Positions 36,320 to 44,805 of a stretch of 64,000 bases of DNA are shown here, piece after piece. The notes below the pieces were generated by a model. It did not search any database and had not been told where the DNA came from. It saw nothing but the letters and a program-made list of their open reading frames with translations. The position numbers and the translations under genes are program-made. Source of the DNA: Brevundimonas intermedia. Its GTDB lineage: Bacteria > Pseudomonadota > Alphaproteobacteria > Caulobacterales > Caulobacteraceae. Positions within the stretch are counted from its first letter, which is position 1. Each line of letters begins with the position of its first letter. The stretch lies in NCBI RefSeq assembly GCF_004614235.1, contig NZ_SPVH01000001.1, forward strand, positions 186,001 through 250,000, in the 5' to 3' direction.

Positions 36320-36836
36320 GCGCCAGCAGGCGACGGATCAGCTCGGTCTGCTCTTCCTGGCGCGCGGTCAGGTGCTCGACCTTTTCTAGCAAGGCCATGA
36401 TCTCGATCTCGGCCTTCAGGTTGACCTGATAGTCGTTGCCGGCGTCGAGCCGGTCCTTCTGCGCCTGACGGTTCTGGCTCATCATGATGATCGGCGCCTG
36501 GGCGGCGGCGATCATCGACAGCATCAGGTTCAGGAAGATGAAGGGATAGGGGTCGAAGGCGTCACGCCTGAGAACCAGGTTCAACACCGTCCACACGACC
36601 AGGAACAGGCCGAACGCGATCAGGAAGGTCCAGGACCCGCCAAACGTCGCCACCCGGTCCGCCAGCCGCTCGCCGAAGGTCTGACGGTCGTCGAAGGTCT
36701 CGTTGATGTCCTCGGAGATCGGGCGGCGCTCGGCGGCGCTACGGACCACGCTGGCCTCGTTCGCCGGCAGGTCGTGCGTCGCCTTGCCCAGCCAGCGGCG
36801 AGAGACGTGGTCGGCGTCGAGGGGGGCGTGGGGCAT
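36303..36836 (-). CDS. DUF1003 family membrane protein
   Basis: A 177-aa protein with two spans (about residues 70-90 and 102-122). FLIAFGLFLVVWTVLNLVL and DPYPFIFLNLMLSMIAAAQAP are the DUF1003 core, followed by MMSQNRQAQKDRLDAGNDYQVN-like residues and a C-terminal coiled coil. Family function is unknown; distant members have been linked to Mg/Ca-related membrane functions without proof. Its last codons lie within the sodC terminator. Confidence 0.9.
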   Translation of the reverse strand: MPHAPLDADHVSRRWLGKATHDLPANEASVVRSAAERRPISEDINETFDDRQTFGERLADRVATFGGSWTFLIAFGLFLVVWTVLNLVLRRDAFDPYPFIFLNLMLSMIAAAQAPIIMMSQNRQAQKDRLDAGNDYQVNLKAEIEIMALLEKVEHLTARQEEQTELIRRLLAQKEAR

Positions 36837-36867
36837 GAGAGGGTCTCCTGAAACGGTCAGGAACAGA

Positions 36868-37809
36868 TCAAGCCTTGGCGGCCCCCGCGCGCAAGCCCCG
36901 TTCGGCCAGGGCGACCAGCGCCACCCCGCCCATGCCGATGGCCGAGCCGGTCAGGATCTGCGGCGTCAGCACGTCGCCCATGAAGCCCCAGCCGATCAGC
37001 ATCGACACCACCGGCGTCACCAGCAGATAGGGCGTCACCCGCCCCGCCTCGCGCCGCTGCACCAGCCAGAACAGCAGGGTGGTCGCCAGCACCGACGACA
37101 CGATCCCGGCCCACAACAGCGTGGCCCAGACCATCGGGGTGGCGGTCTTCACCGCCTCCCACTGCCCATGCTCGAACACAGCCGAGCCGAAGGCCATGAC
37201 GGGAAAGGCGCCGAGCGCCAGCAGGCCCTGCATCTTCAGCGGCGGAATGGAGGTCGTGCGACGTGCGACGACCGTCGTCACGCCCCAGGCCGCGCCGGCG
37301 GCGATGGCGACCAAGATGGCCTTCCAGTCCTGCAAGGCGTGGGCGTCCAGCGTCATCCAGGCCACGCCGACGAAAGCCACGCCCATGCCGACCAGGGCCG
37401 CCTTGGACAGCCGCTCGCCCAGGATCAGGAAGGCGAACAGGGTGGTGAAGGGAATCCACAGCTGGTTGGCCACGGTCACCGGGCTGACGTCGGTCGCCAG
37501 CCAATAGGCGGTGTAGGCCAGACCATACTGGATCGGCCCCCCGACGATGACGATCAGCATCAGGCTCCTCCAGTCCGGGAACGGCGGCCGCACGAAGGCG
37601 ATCAGACAGGCGCTGGCGATGCCGAAGCGGATCGCCCCGACCAACAGCGGCGACAGATGCTCGGTCGCCAGCTTGGCTCCGGCGTTGTTCACCCCCCACA
37701 CGACAATGATCGCCACGATGGCGGCGATCTCCAGCCCGGTCAGGGCGTGGGGCTTTGCGGGAAATGGCGCGGGAGCGGGCCCAACTTCAGGATTGGCGTC
37801 GGTCATCAC
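36868..37809 (-). CDS. EamA-family (DMT) transporter
   Basis: A 313-aa protein with ten spans in two EamA repeats (about residues 27-160 and 172-300). VVWGVNNAGAKLATEHLSPL and FAFLILGERLSKAALVGMG are the typical repeat 1 motifs; GWGFMGDVLTPQILTGSAIG closes repeat 2. Likely exports a small metabolite or amino acid; the substrate cannot be told. It lies 31 bp upstream of the DUF1003 gene on the same strand. Confidence 0.88.
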   Translation of the reverse strand: MMTDANPEVGPAPAPFPAKPHALTGLEIAAIVAIIVVWGVNNAGAKLATEHLSPLLVGAIRFGIASACLIAFVRPPFPDWRSLMLIVIVGGPIQYGLAYTAYWLATDVSPVTVANQLWIPFTTLFAFLILGERLSKAALVGMGVAFVGVAWMTLDAHALQDWKAILVAIAAGAAWGVTTVVARRTTSIPPLKMQGLLALGAFPVMAFGSAVFEHGQWEAVKTATPMVWATLLWAGIVSSVLATTLLFWLVQRREAGRVTPYLLVTPVVSMLIGWGFMGDVLTPQILTGSAIGMGGVALVALAERGLRAGAAKA

Positions 37810-37878
37810 AGGCCTATGACACGGCTTTGCGCGCGCGTCGGCTCACATTGGATGACCCCAGGTTTCGGGATCAGAATT

Positions 37879-37916
37879 CCGGCTTGGCGACCATCAGCTA
37901 TCGATCGCCAAGCCGG
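37879..37916. terminator. strong hairpin after ssb
   Basis: CCGGCTTGGCGA and TCGCCAAGCCGG form a perfect 12-bp stem around a 14-base loop. It lies ten bases after the ssb stop and before the EamA gene. The U-tract for the ssb direction is poor, so it may stabilise the 3' end as much as it ends transcription. Confidence 0.6.
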
Positions 37917-37925
37917 AGGCTCTTT

Positions 37926-38432
37926 TCAGAACGGAATGTCGTCGTTCAGGTCGTAGCTTTCCTTGGGTCCGCTGGGCTTGTTGGCGCCGCCGGTGGAGAA
38001 GCCCGAGGAATAGTCGTCGTCGCCGCGACCACCACCGCCTTGGCCGCCGCTGTAGCCGCCGCCTTGCGATCCGCCTTCCGAACGGCCGCCCAGCATGGTC
38101 AGTTCACCCTTGAAGCGGCTGACCACGATCTCGGTCGAATATTTCTCGACGCCCTGCTGGTCGGTCCATTTGCGGGTCTGGAGCGCGCCTTCGATATAGA
38201 CGGTCGAACCCTTCTTCACATAGTTCTCGACCACCTTGACGATGTTGTCGTTGAAGATGACGACCCGGTGCCACTCGGTCTTTTCCTTGCGCTCGCCCGA
38301 GGACTTGTCGCGCCAGGTTTCCGAGGTCGCGATGGACAGGTTGGCGATGCGGTCGCCGTTCGGCATTGACCGGATTTCGGGATCGCGGCCCAGGTTGCCG
38401 ACCAGAATGACCTTGTTGACGCTGCCCGCCAT
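37926..38432 (-). CDS. ssb: single-stranded DNA-binding protein
   Basis: A 168-aa protein with the OB fold in the first 110 residues ([44 protein letters not shown]). A Gly/Ser-rich linker ([20 protein letters not shown]) leads to the acidic tip DLNDDIPF, which binds partner proteins of replication and repair. An SOS box about 135 bp upstream suggests LexA control. A hairpin follows the stop. Confidence 0.97.
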   Translation of the reverse strand: MAGSVNKVILVGNLGRDPEIRSMPNGDRIANLSIATSETWRDKSSGERKEKTEWHRVVIFNDNIVKVVENYVKKGSTVYIEGALQTRKWTDQQGVEKYSTEIVVSRFKGELTMLGGRSEGGSQGGGYSGGQGGGGRGDDDYSSGFSTGGANKPSGPKESYDLNDDIPF

Positions 38433-38566
38433 GGAAACTTCCTTCTCGTGTGAGGCGGCGACTGCATCGCCCGCCCCGTCAATTCAGTCCGATGTCTGAC
38501 CGGGGCGACGCCTTATCGCCAGCCGCTTTCGACATCGCACCCGCCAAACCGGTGGATTAACGAAAT

Positions 38567-38581
38567 GTTCCACCTTTGTTC
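38567..38581 (-). promoter_or_regulatory. LexA (SOS) box upstream of ssb
   Basis: The plus strand reads GTTCCACCTTTGTTC, a perfect match to the alphaproteobacterial LexA site GTTC-N7-GTTC. It lies in the 163-bp gap before ssb, in the stretch where its promoter would be expected. ssb is a known member of the Caulobacter SOS regulon as I recall. Confidence 0.75.
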
Positions 38582-38595
38582 ACGTCACGCAAGCC

Positions 38596-39018
38596 CTACT
38601 TCGCGGCGGGGTCCGCTGCGATGGCGATGGGGCGGCCCGTCTCGTCGCGCTGGATGGCGCCGGGGATGGCCAGGCGGCCGTCGCCGGTGCGGGCCATGGC
38701 GAAGAAGCGGCTGCCGTTCAGGCTCTTGCCGATCTTGACCCCCTCGCGATCAATGAAGATGAACCGGCTCTGATAGGCGCCCGCGATCTCCTGGTTCGAG
38801 CCGCCCATGCGCAGGAAGCGCAGACGCATCTCCTCCAGACGCGCGGCGCACTGTTCCAGCTGAGGCTGGTCGTCAGCGATCTTCTGCAGGCGAGGCGGGG
38901 CATTGTCCGGCGTCGCCACGAAATAGCAGGCGCCATCGACGAACTCGTATTTCGGTTCGTTGGAGCAGGCGCCCAGCAGGGCCGTTCCTGCGACGGCGGC
39001 GAGAACGACGAGGCGCAT
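38596..39018 (-). CDS. lipoprotein, unknown function
   Basis: A 140-aa protein with lipobox LLGAC (lipidated Cys18). The mature part has two more cysteines (DGACYFVATPDN, LEQCAARLEEM) and ends in IAADPAAK. It shares no family I can name. Its ATG overlaps the stop of the upstream gene as ATGA, so the two are translationally coupled and probably act together in the envelope. Confidence 0.75.
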   Translation of the reverse strand: MRLVVLAAVAGTALLGACSNEPKYEFVDGACYFVATPDNAPPRLQKIADDQPQLEQCAARLEEMRLRFLRMGGSNQEIAGAYQSRFIFIDREGVKIGKSLNGSRFFAMARTGDGRLAIPGAIQRDETGRPIAIAADPAAK

Positions 39019-39689
39019 CAGTTCATCCCAGGAAATTGGCAGTTGCGGTCCTGCTCAGCCAGCGTCCGGAAACGTGAATTGTCCCCTGACTGTTCCACCC
39101 GGCGCGGCACCAGGCGCAGCGTCGTATCGCCCCAGCGGCCATATTGAGCGTCGCCCGGTCCGACGCAGGTTCCGGCATACAGCGCCTGGACGCAGGCGTT
39201 CAGGCTCATGTTCGAAGACAGGGTGCGCCAGTCGGAACCGCTGTGACGCAGGCAGGGGCTGCCGTTGGCGACGGGCGTGGGTCGCGGCGCGGGGCTCTGC
39301 TCGACATAGGCGGGCGGCGCCGTCTCGGCCATCTCGACGGCCGGCAGTTCGGGCGGCGGGGCGAAGGCGGCGGTGGGGGCGGCGGCCAGGGCGCCGGTCG
39401 CGTCCAGACCCACGTCCAGAGCGTCGGTCGCCAAACCGTTTCGCTGGGCGCAGACGGCCAGGGTCGCCATGCCCACGAACTGACCATCGACGAAGCAGCG
39501 CAGCTCGCGCGTCGGCTCCAGCGAAGGGGCATCGGCCAGATTGACCACCAGCCCGCCCTTGGACGCGGGCGAGGCCTCCGGCGTCCTGTCGCCGCCGCCA
39601 GTGAAGATCAGGGCCAGCACGACGGCGGCGATGATCACCAGACCAGCGCCGACCACGATGATGACGCGGTTGTCTTTCGGAAGGGCCAT
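39018..39689 (-). CDS. membrane-anchored periplasmic protein, unknown function
   Basis: A 223-aa protein from ATG 39689 (ALPKDNRVIIVVGAGLVII) with one N-terminal anchor and a periplasmic domain carrying at least six Cys (for example ELRCFVDGQ, LAVCAQRNG, NACVQALYAGTCVGPG, NCQFPG). A Pro/Ala-rich stretch in the middle looks like a linker. The C-terminal part YGRWGDTTLRLVPRRVEQSGDN resembles small alphaproteobacterial cell envelope domains. Coupled to the downstream lipoprotein gene by ATGA. Confidence 0.72.
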   Translation of the reverse strand: MALPKDNRVIIVVGAGLVIIAAVVLALIFTGGGDRTPEASPASKGGLVVNLADAPSLEPTRELRCFVDGQFVGMATLAVCAQRNGLATDALDVGLDATGALAAAPTAAFAPPPELPAVEMAETAPPAYVEQSPAPRPTPVANGSPCLRHSGSDWRTLSSNMSLNACVQALYAGTCVGPGDAQYGRWGDTTLRLVPRRVEQSGDNSRFRTLAEQDRNCQFPGMN

Positions 39690-39770
39690 GAAGGGGCTTT
39701 CGCGGATGATGAGGTCAATAACTCCGACCGGGCGCCGGGCGTCAACCGCCTTGGACGGCAATGGCCGCGA

Positions 39771-42458
39771 TCAGGCGAGAAGGCGGTTGAGCGCAGCCTG
39801 ATAATTGGCCAGCTGCGTCTGCTGATAGCCGGTCGAGGAGCCGTTGCCGGTCTGGGTGTTGGTGGTCGTCGCGGATTGCGGCCCAAGGGAACGATAGGCG
39901 GAGCGCACCGCCGTCATGGCCTGGGCCAGCGACTCGATGGCCGACTTGATCCCTGCGGCGTCGCTGAGGTTCAGGGTGTTGGGCAGGTTCAGGCCGTAGG
40001 TCTTCACGGTCTTGTCCGAGGTCTTGCCGACGAAGCCGGGCGACAAGCCCAGGGCCGCCAGCGCGTCCTTGCCCACGGCGCCGGCCGAGATGACGGCGCC
40101 CTCCTTGTTGTCGGCGGCGACGATCTGAAGGCGCTGGACCGGCGGGACCACCTTGGAATCGGTGATGACCGTGGCCTTCAGCTGACGGTTGGAGGCCGTC
40201 ATGATCTTTTTGGCCAGGGTGTCCAGCGTGTCCTTGGCGTCGATGGTGACGGCGACCGCGCGGCCGCCGTTGGCCGGCGAGATGGTGAACTGGTCGCCGA
40301 CGCGGGCGGAGGTGCCGATGGTCAGCAGCTTGGAATCCGTCTGCAGAATTTCACCCTGCGGCAGACCCAGCCGGTCCAGCACGCTGGCGCCGCCCGAGAC
40401 GACGCTGAGGCTGGTGGGGGTGACCTGATCCCCGTCGCCGCGCCAGGTTTGATTGTATTCGACCGCCCCGGTGTCCAGGTTCAGACGCGCCAGATAGGCG
40501 CGCGTCGGATCGGTCTTGGCCGCGCCCGCGTCGCGGTTCGTGCCGGTGATCCAGACCTTGCCGTCCTTGATCTGGACGTCCGCAGCCGTGTCGTTGCCAG
40601 CGCCGCCGAAATAGGTCAGCCGGTCGCCGGCGGCGGGCTGCAGATCGGCCGACATGGTGGCCACGAAGACGTCGGTGCCGCCGGCGTGGGCGTTGGTCGC
40701 CGTGCCGATGTCCAGGGCGGGATTGTCCGTCTGGCCCGTCAGCACGACCTTGCCGTTCTCGACCGAAATCCCGGCGATGGCGCCGCTGGCCAGGCCCAGG
40801 TCGCGCGTCGCCGACAGGGTGGGAACGCCTGCGCTGTCCAGCGTGAACCGGCGCACGACGGCGCGTCCGTTCTCGACCCCGGCTGTATAGATGTCCGAGC
40901 CTGAGACCGTCATGGCCTGGACGGAGTCGTCGCCATTGGTGCCGAACTGAAGGGTCGAAACGTTCACCCCGCCGACCGGACCGATGACGGTCAACGGCTT
41001 TTCCTGGAAGGTCTGAAGGTAGGAGTCCCAACCGCCCAGAGCAGCCTGGCCGGGCATGGCCGATTTCGAACGGCCGGCGACATAGACCATGCCGTCGGCG
41101 CCGAAGCCGACCTCTGTCGCCTCGTCCGCCGCCTTGGCGCCGCGCCTTTGGGTCCACAGCTCCTTGCCGTCCTGGAAGACGGTGACGAAACTGTCGGCGG
41201 TCGTGGCGCTATCGCCGCTCTTGCCCGGTTCCAGCGCGCCGGTCACCGACCCCGCGACCGCGACGCGGCCGTCGGCGTCCACGGCGATGGAGAAGCCATT
41301 GGCGGTGGAGGCGGCGCCCAACAGCTTGGTCTGCATCAGATTGCCGGCGGAATCGTATTTCAGCAGAGCGACGTCGCGGTCGCCCTTGATCGGCTGGTTA
41401 GGGTCGCCTTCCGTCAGGTCGGCGACGACCCAGATCGAGCCGTCGGGCGCGACGGCGCTGGAGCGCACGGCGGCGACGCCTGCGGGCAGGTTGGTCTGGC
41501 CCGCCCTGCCCTCGACCCAGAAAGGATCGTTCACGCCCTGCTGGGCTGCAGGGGCCGCGCCGCCGTCAGCCTGGAACTTCAGCAATTGAGCCGCGCCTGT
41601 GGTCCCGCCGCCTTGGGTTACATAGACGGCGTCGGAGGTGTCCACCGCCTGGAAGCCGACCGTCTCGCCCACGGCGCCGCGCACCTTCAGCGCCCACTGA
41701 TCCGGCCCGGCCGGCAGGGTGATGGTCTTGGAGCCACTCTTGACCACCTTGGGCTGGGCCGCGATCATTTCACGCTCGATGCGCGTGGCGACGCCGGCCG
41801 TTTCCAGCTTGCCGTTGATGTGGGCCAGGACGTTGTCCATCGTCCGGGGCGTCGCCCCCATCTCGGACAGATCGACATCGACGGCCTGGCTTCCGCCCGC
41901 CGTCTTGATGGTGACGGCGAACTTCACATCGCCCTCGAACGCCTTGACCGGCGCGCTCAGGGCGCCGTCGTGGATCGGGGCGGTGACGAAGGTGGATTGC
42001 GCCTTTTCCAGCGCATAGCCGGTCTTCACCGTGGATTGGGACACGCCCTGCACCATCCGCACGTCTTCGAATCCGGCGGATTTCAGATAGTCCGACATTT
42101 CCGCCAGACCGGCCTCGAACCGCTTGCCGACCTGTGCGGCTTCGGCGCTGCTCAGCCCCTTGGTGTTGGCGCGGTCGGCCAGCGCGCTGAGGGTGTTGAG
42201 CCCCTGATACAGGGCGAAGAGCTTGCGGTAGTCGGCCGAGGCGCCGGCGAGATCCAGATCGACGGCGGATTCGTTGATCAGTCGCCGCCCGCCCAGCGCG
42301 GCGCGCACCATGTCGCTGGCCTTGGGCGGCGTGGCGGTCGAGGCCCAAGGGGCCGTCGGCTGGGTCTTCCTGGCCTTGGCGGACGTGGTTGCGCCGAATA
42401 GCGACGACGTATCCGTCGTCACCCCGTACAGACCCAGCAGATAGCTGTTGTTGATCAT
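39771..42458 (-). CDS. flaEY: FlaEY-like flagellin regulatory/assembly protein
   Basis: An 895-aa protein at the end of the flagellin cluster, in the place of Caulobacter flaEY beside fljJ. The N-terminus INNSYLLGLYGV has no signal peptide. The middle (about residues 290-660) has repeats of the SBBP/beta-propeller type (VAPDGSIWVVADL, VDADGRVAVAGSVTG, IKDGKVWITGTN). The C-terminal region VAVTIDAKDTLDTLAKKIM resembles the flagellin hook-IN motif of FliD/FlgK. In Caulobacter, FlaEY modulates flagellin gene expression. I assign it from position and layout; sequence comparison was not possible. Confidence 0.65.
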   Translation of the reverse strand: MINNSYLLGLYGVTTDTSSLFGATTSAKARKTQPTAPWASTATPPKASDMVRAALGGRRLINESAVDLDLAGASADYRKLFALYQGLNTLSALADRANTKGLSSAEAAQVGKRFEAGLAEMSDYLKSAGFEDVRMVQGVSQSTVKTGYALEKAQSTFVTAPIHDGALSAPVKAFEGDVKFAVTIKTAGGSQAVDVDLSEMGATPRTMDNVLAHINGKLETAGVATRIEREMIAAQPKVVKSGSKTITLPAGPDQWALKVRGAVGETVGFQAVDTSDAVYVTQGGGTTGAAQLLKFQADGGAAPAAQQGVNDPFWVEGRAGQTNLPAGVAAVRSSAVAPDGSIWVVADLTEGDPNQPIKGDRDVALLKYDSAGNLMQTKLLGAASTANGFSIAVDADGRVAVAGSVTGALEPGKSGDSATTADSFVTVFQDGKELWTQRRGAKAADEATEVGFGADGMVYVAGRSKSAMPGQAALGGWDSYLQTFQEKPLTVIGPVGGVNVSTLQFGTNGDDSVQAMTVSGSDIYTAGVENGRAVVRRFTLDSAGVPTLSATRDLGLASGAIAGISVENGKVVLTGQTDNPALDIGTATNAHAGGTDVFVATMSADLQPAAGDRLTYFGGAGNDTAADVQIKDGKVWITGTNRDAGAAKTDPTRAYLARLNLDTGAVEYNQTWRGDGDQVTPTSLSVVSGGASVLDRLGLPQGEILQTDSKLLTIGTSARVGDQFTISPANGGRAVAVTIDAKDTLDTLAKKIMTASNRQLKATVITDSKVVPPVQRLQIVAADNKEGAVISAGAVGKDALAALGLSPGFVGKTSDKTVKTYGLNLPNTLNLSDAAGIKSAIESLAQAMTAVRSAYRSLGPQSATTTNTQTGNGSSTGYQQTQLANYQAALNRLLA

Positions 42459-42518
42459 TCAGACGGCTCCGACCCTATCGTGCGCCTGCGCCCGATAACG
42501 AACCGTTAAGCTGTCGGA

Positions 42519-43367
42519 TCAGCCCTTGAAGAGCGACAGGATGATCTGCGGCGCCTGGTTGGCGATCGACAGGGCCTGAACGCCAAGCTGCTGCTGGACT
42601 TGCAGGGCCTGAAGGCGGGCGCTTTCCTTGGCCAGATCCGCGTCCACCAGATTGCCGATGCCGGCCTCCAGCGCGTCCGACAGCTTGCCGACATAGGTGG
42701 TGTGGCGTTCGATCTGTTTGGACTGGGCGCCCAGTTCGGCCAGGCGGGCCGTGCTGGTGGAGATGGCGGTGTTGATCCGTGTCAGGGCGTCATCGGCGTT
42801 CGCCTTGGTCAACAGGTCCGGAGCCGCCGCCACCGGCGTCGTGGAGGCCGCAAGACCCAGGCCCGTCAGCGTCATGTCCTGGCGGTCCAGGGTGATGGTC
42901 TCGGTGCCGTCGGCGCTGGCCAGGAAGTTGATGCCGGCGGTCGCCGTGCCGTCCAGGATGTTCGAACCGTCGAAGATCGCATTGTCCGCGAACGACTGGA
43001 TCGACTTCAGCAGCGACTGGAACTCGTCATTGTAGGAGGTCCGCATCGCCAGGGTGGCGCTTTCGTCCGACGCGGCGGTGGCCTTGCCCTTCAGCTCGAT
43101 CAGCAGGTCCGAGATCTGCTCGCCCGCCGCCAGCGACACGTCGGCGATCGAGGTCGCCCGGTTCAGGCTGGTAGCCACGGCTTCGAGCGATCCACGATCC
43201 GCCCGTTGTCCCTGGGCGACGGCCCAGACGGCGGCGTTGTCTCGCGCGCCCTGGACCTTCAGGCCCGTATTCACCCGGCTCTGCGTCAAAGCCAACTGGT
43301 CGTTGGTTCTGTTCAGATTCTGCAGGGCGATCATCGCCGAGGTGTTGGTGTGGATGCTGGTGGTCAT
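42519..43367 (-). CDS. fljJ: divergent flagellin, FljJ-like
   Basis: A 282-aa flagellin starting at ATG 43367 (TTSIHTNTSAMIALQNLNRT). The N-terminal D0/D1 differs from the four other flagellins: SRVNTGLKVQGARDNAAVWA against NRINTGQKVSSAKDNGAIFA. The C-terminus LQVQQQLGVQALSIANQAPQ and final ILSLFKG are typical. Caulobacter FljJ (29 kDa) is likewise the most divergent flagellin and is placed next to the hook. It lies 60 bp upstream of the FlaEY-like gene and has no conserved leader hairpins like those of the other flagellins. Confidence 0.82.
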   Translation of the reverse strand: MTTSIHTNTSAMIALQNLNRTNDQLALTQSRVNTGLKVQGARDNAAVWAVAQGQRADRGSLEAVATSLNRATSIADVSLAAGEQISDLLIELKGKATAASDESATLAMRTSYNDEFQSLLKSIQSFADNAIFDGSNILDGTATAGINFLASADGTETITLDRQDMTLTGLGLAASTTPVAAAPDLLTKANADDALTRINTAISTSTARLAELGAQSKQIERHTTYVGKLSDALEAGIGNLVDADLAKESARLQALQVQQQLGVQALSIANQAPQIILSLFKG

Positions 43368-43503
43368 GGCTTCAAGCCCCGGACGTTCTGTTCCCATCAG
43401 TATTAACCATGAGTCGTGAGCGGAGGGTTAACGCGCCAGAAACCATGAATTCGCCGTCCGGCGAGCCGGCGGCGTTAACGATATCAGGATCGACAGACGG
43501 TCG

Positions 43504-43776
43504 TCAGACCGAGGTGTCGACCACCTTTCCTCCGCGATAGGTCGGATCGCCGGCCAGTTTCTCCACGTCTTCACGCGGCAGCTGACGGATCACCTCCCCC
43601 GTCACCCGGTCCAGGACCTTGTAGACGTAGCGGTTGTCGCCGAGCGCCTCGATCGTCAGGCGATACCGGCTGGCGTCGCTGTTGTCGTTGCGGGGTTCGG
43701 GCTGGACGACCGATGCGGACGAAGGCACGGCGGCAGGCTGGGGTACGCTTGTTACTCTCGCGACATGGTTTGTCAT
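43504..43776 (-). CDS. flaG: flagellar protein FlaG
   Basis: A 90-aa protein. The C-terminal half YVYKVLDRVTGEVIRQLPREDVEKLAG is the FlaG signature (DxxTGEVIRQIP). The N-terminus is disordered and Pro/Ser-rich. FlaG affects filament length in several bacteria. It sits between the FljJ-like gene and the alpha flagellins, after a strong hairpin that follows the last alpha flagellin gene. Confidence 0.88.
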   Translation of the reverse strand: MTNHVARVTSVPQPAAVPSSASVVQPEPRNDNSDASRYRLTIEALGDNRYVYKVLDRVTGEVIRQLPREDVEKLAGDPTYRGGKVVDTSV

Positions 43777-43825
43777 GGCTCCCCGCGCGGATAAATCCGC
43801 GCTCCTCTAAAGGATGAGAGACGCT

Positions 43826-43854
43826 CGGCCGGGGCGACGACGTCGCCCCGGCCG
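43826..43854. terminator. long perfect hairpin after the alpha-flagellin array
   Basis: CGGCCGGGGCGA and TCGCCCCGGCCG form a perfect 12-bp stem with a five-base loop, seven bases after the last alpha-flagellin stop. There is no U-tract in the downstream (minus) direction, so it may protect the abundant flagellin mRNA 3' end rather than stop all transcription. Confidence 0.7.
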
Positions 43855-43860
43855 GTCGCC

Positions 43861-44691
43861 TTAGCGGAACAGGCCCAGCAGGATCGAGCTGGACGAGTTG
43901 GCGATCGACAGCGCTTGCACGCCAAGTTGTTGCTTGGTTTGCAGGGCGGTCAACTTGGCGCTTTCCTTGGCCAGGTCAGCGTCCACCAGGTTGCCGATGC
44001 CGGATTCCAGGGCGTCCTGGAGCTTGCCGACGAAGGCGCTGGTGCGGCCCACTGACTTGGATTGAGTGCCCAGCGTCGCCAAGTCGGTGGTCATGGCCTT
44101 GATGGCCGCGTCCACCTTGGTGGCGAATGCAGCTGCCGCAGTCGCGTCAGCCGGAGCCGTCTGGGTCGCCGTCACGTCGGTGATCGCCGTAGCGGCCGCC
44201 TTGTCCGTCGTACCGAAGCCGATCTGGTAAGTATTGCCAGTGGCCGCCGTGGACGTGGTGACATTGGTCGCCGTGGTGGTGTTCCACAGGTTCACGCCGT
44301 CGAACGTTGCGCCTTTCAGCGAAGAGTCCACTTCCTTGCCCAGAGCGTTGAAGTCAGCCAGGTAGGCTGCCTGAGCGTCACCGGTGGACGATGCGATGTT
44401 GACCGCAAGGGCCTTCATCTCTTGGAGAGCGCTGGTGGCGGTGTCGCCCGCAGCCAAGGCGACGTCGATGATCGACTGACCGCGTTGCAGCGAGTTCTTG
44501 ACCGCATCCTGAGCACCCATCGTGGCGCGTTGGGTCGTGGCGATGGCGAAGATCGCGCCATTATCCTTGGCCGACGAGACCTTCTGACCGGTGTTGATGC
44601 GGTTTTGGGTCGTTTCCAGCTGGGCGTTGGTCTTGTTCAGGTTCTGCAGCGCGATCGATGCGCCGTAGTTCGTGTTGATGCTGTTAGCCAT
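43861..44691 (-). CDS. flagellin (alpha type), copy 1 (last in array)
   Basis: A 276-aa flagellin with the short core form: D0/D1 ends plus a small centre and no outer domains. Starts ANSINTNYGASIALQNLNKT; ends LSIANSSSSILLGLFR. The centre TAATNVTTSTAATGNTYQIG is rich in Thr/Ser, possible glycosylation sites. The leader is identical to that of the next copy, but no sigma-54 motif lies before it, so it is probably cotranscribed with its neighbour. Confidence 0.95.
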   Translation of the reverse strand: MANSINTNYGASIALQNLNKTNAQLETTQNRINTGQKVSSAKDNGAIFAIATTQRATMGAQDAVKNSLQRGQSIIDVALAAGDTATSALQEMKALAVNIASSTGDAQAAYLADFNALGKEVDSSLKGATFDGVNLWNTTTATNVTTSTAATGNTYQIGFGTTDKAAATAITDVTATQTAPADATAAAAFATKVDAAIKAMTTDLATLGTQSKSVGRTSAFVGKLQDALESGIGNLVDADLAKESAKLTALQTKQQLGVQALSIANSSSSILLGLFR

Positions 44692-44754
44692 TTTGGCTGT
44701 CCTTCTTCACTTCGTGATGGCCGCCGCCATTTTGGCGACGGGAGCGTTTTGCTC
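44692..44754 (-). ncRNA. conserved flagellin mRNA leader, copy 1
   Basis: Minus-strand leader with four hairpin modules: GAGCAAAACGCTC, CGCCAAAATGGCG, TCACGAAGTGA, and AGCCAAAATGGCT, which encloses the ATG. The Shine-Dalgarno is AAGGAC. The sequence is identical to leader copy 2 at 45613. It is a candidate FlbT-type regulatory target, as the Caulobacter fljK leader is. Confidence 0.7.
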
Positions 44755-44805
44755 GATAGTTCAGGCCGTTGGCCGGGACGCCGAAGCCTCCCGGCCCTCC
44801 GGGCC

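Noticed and set aside
43398-43503. Possible sigma-54 or CtrA promoter before the FljJ-like gene
   Set aside because: TTAAC motifs occur here but not with CtrA spacing (TTAA-N7-TTAA), and no GG-N10-GC was found, so no promoter is claimed.
44755-44805. Sigma-54 promoters before flagellin copies 1 and 2
   Set aside because: The position 13 bases before the first leader hairpin was checked in both gaps; GG and GC do not occur with the ten-base spacing.
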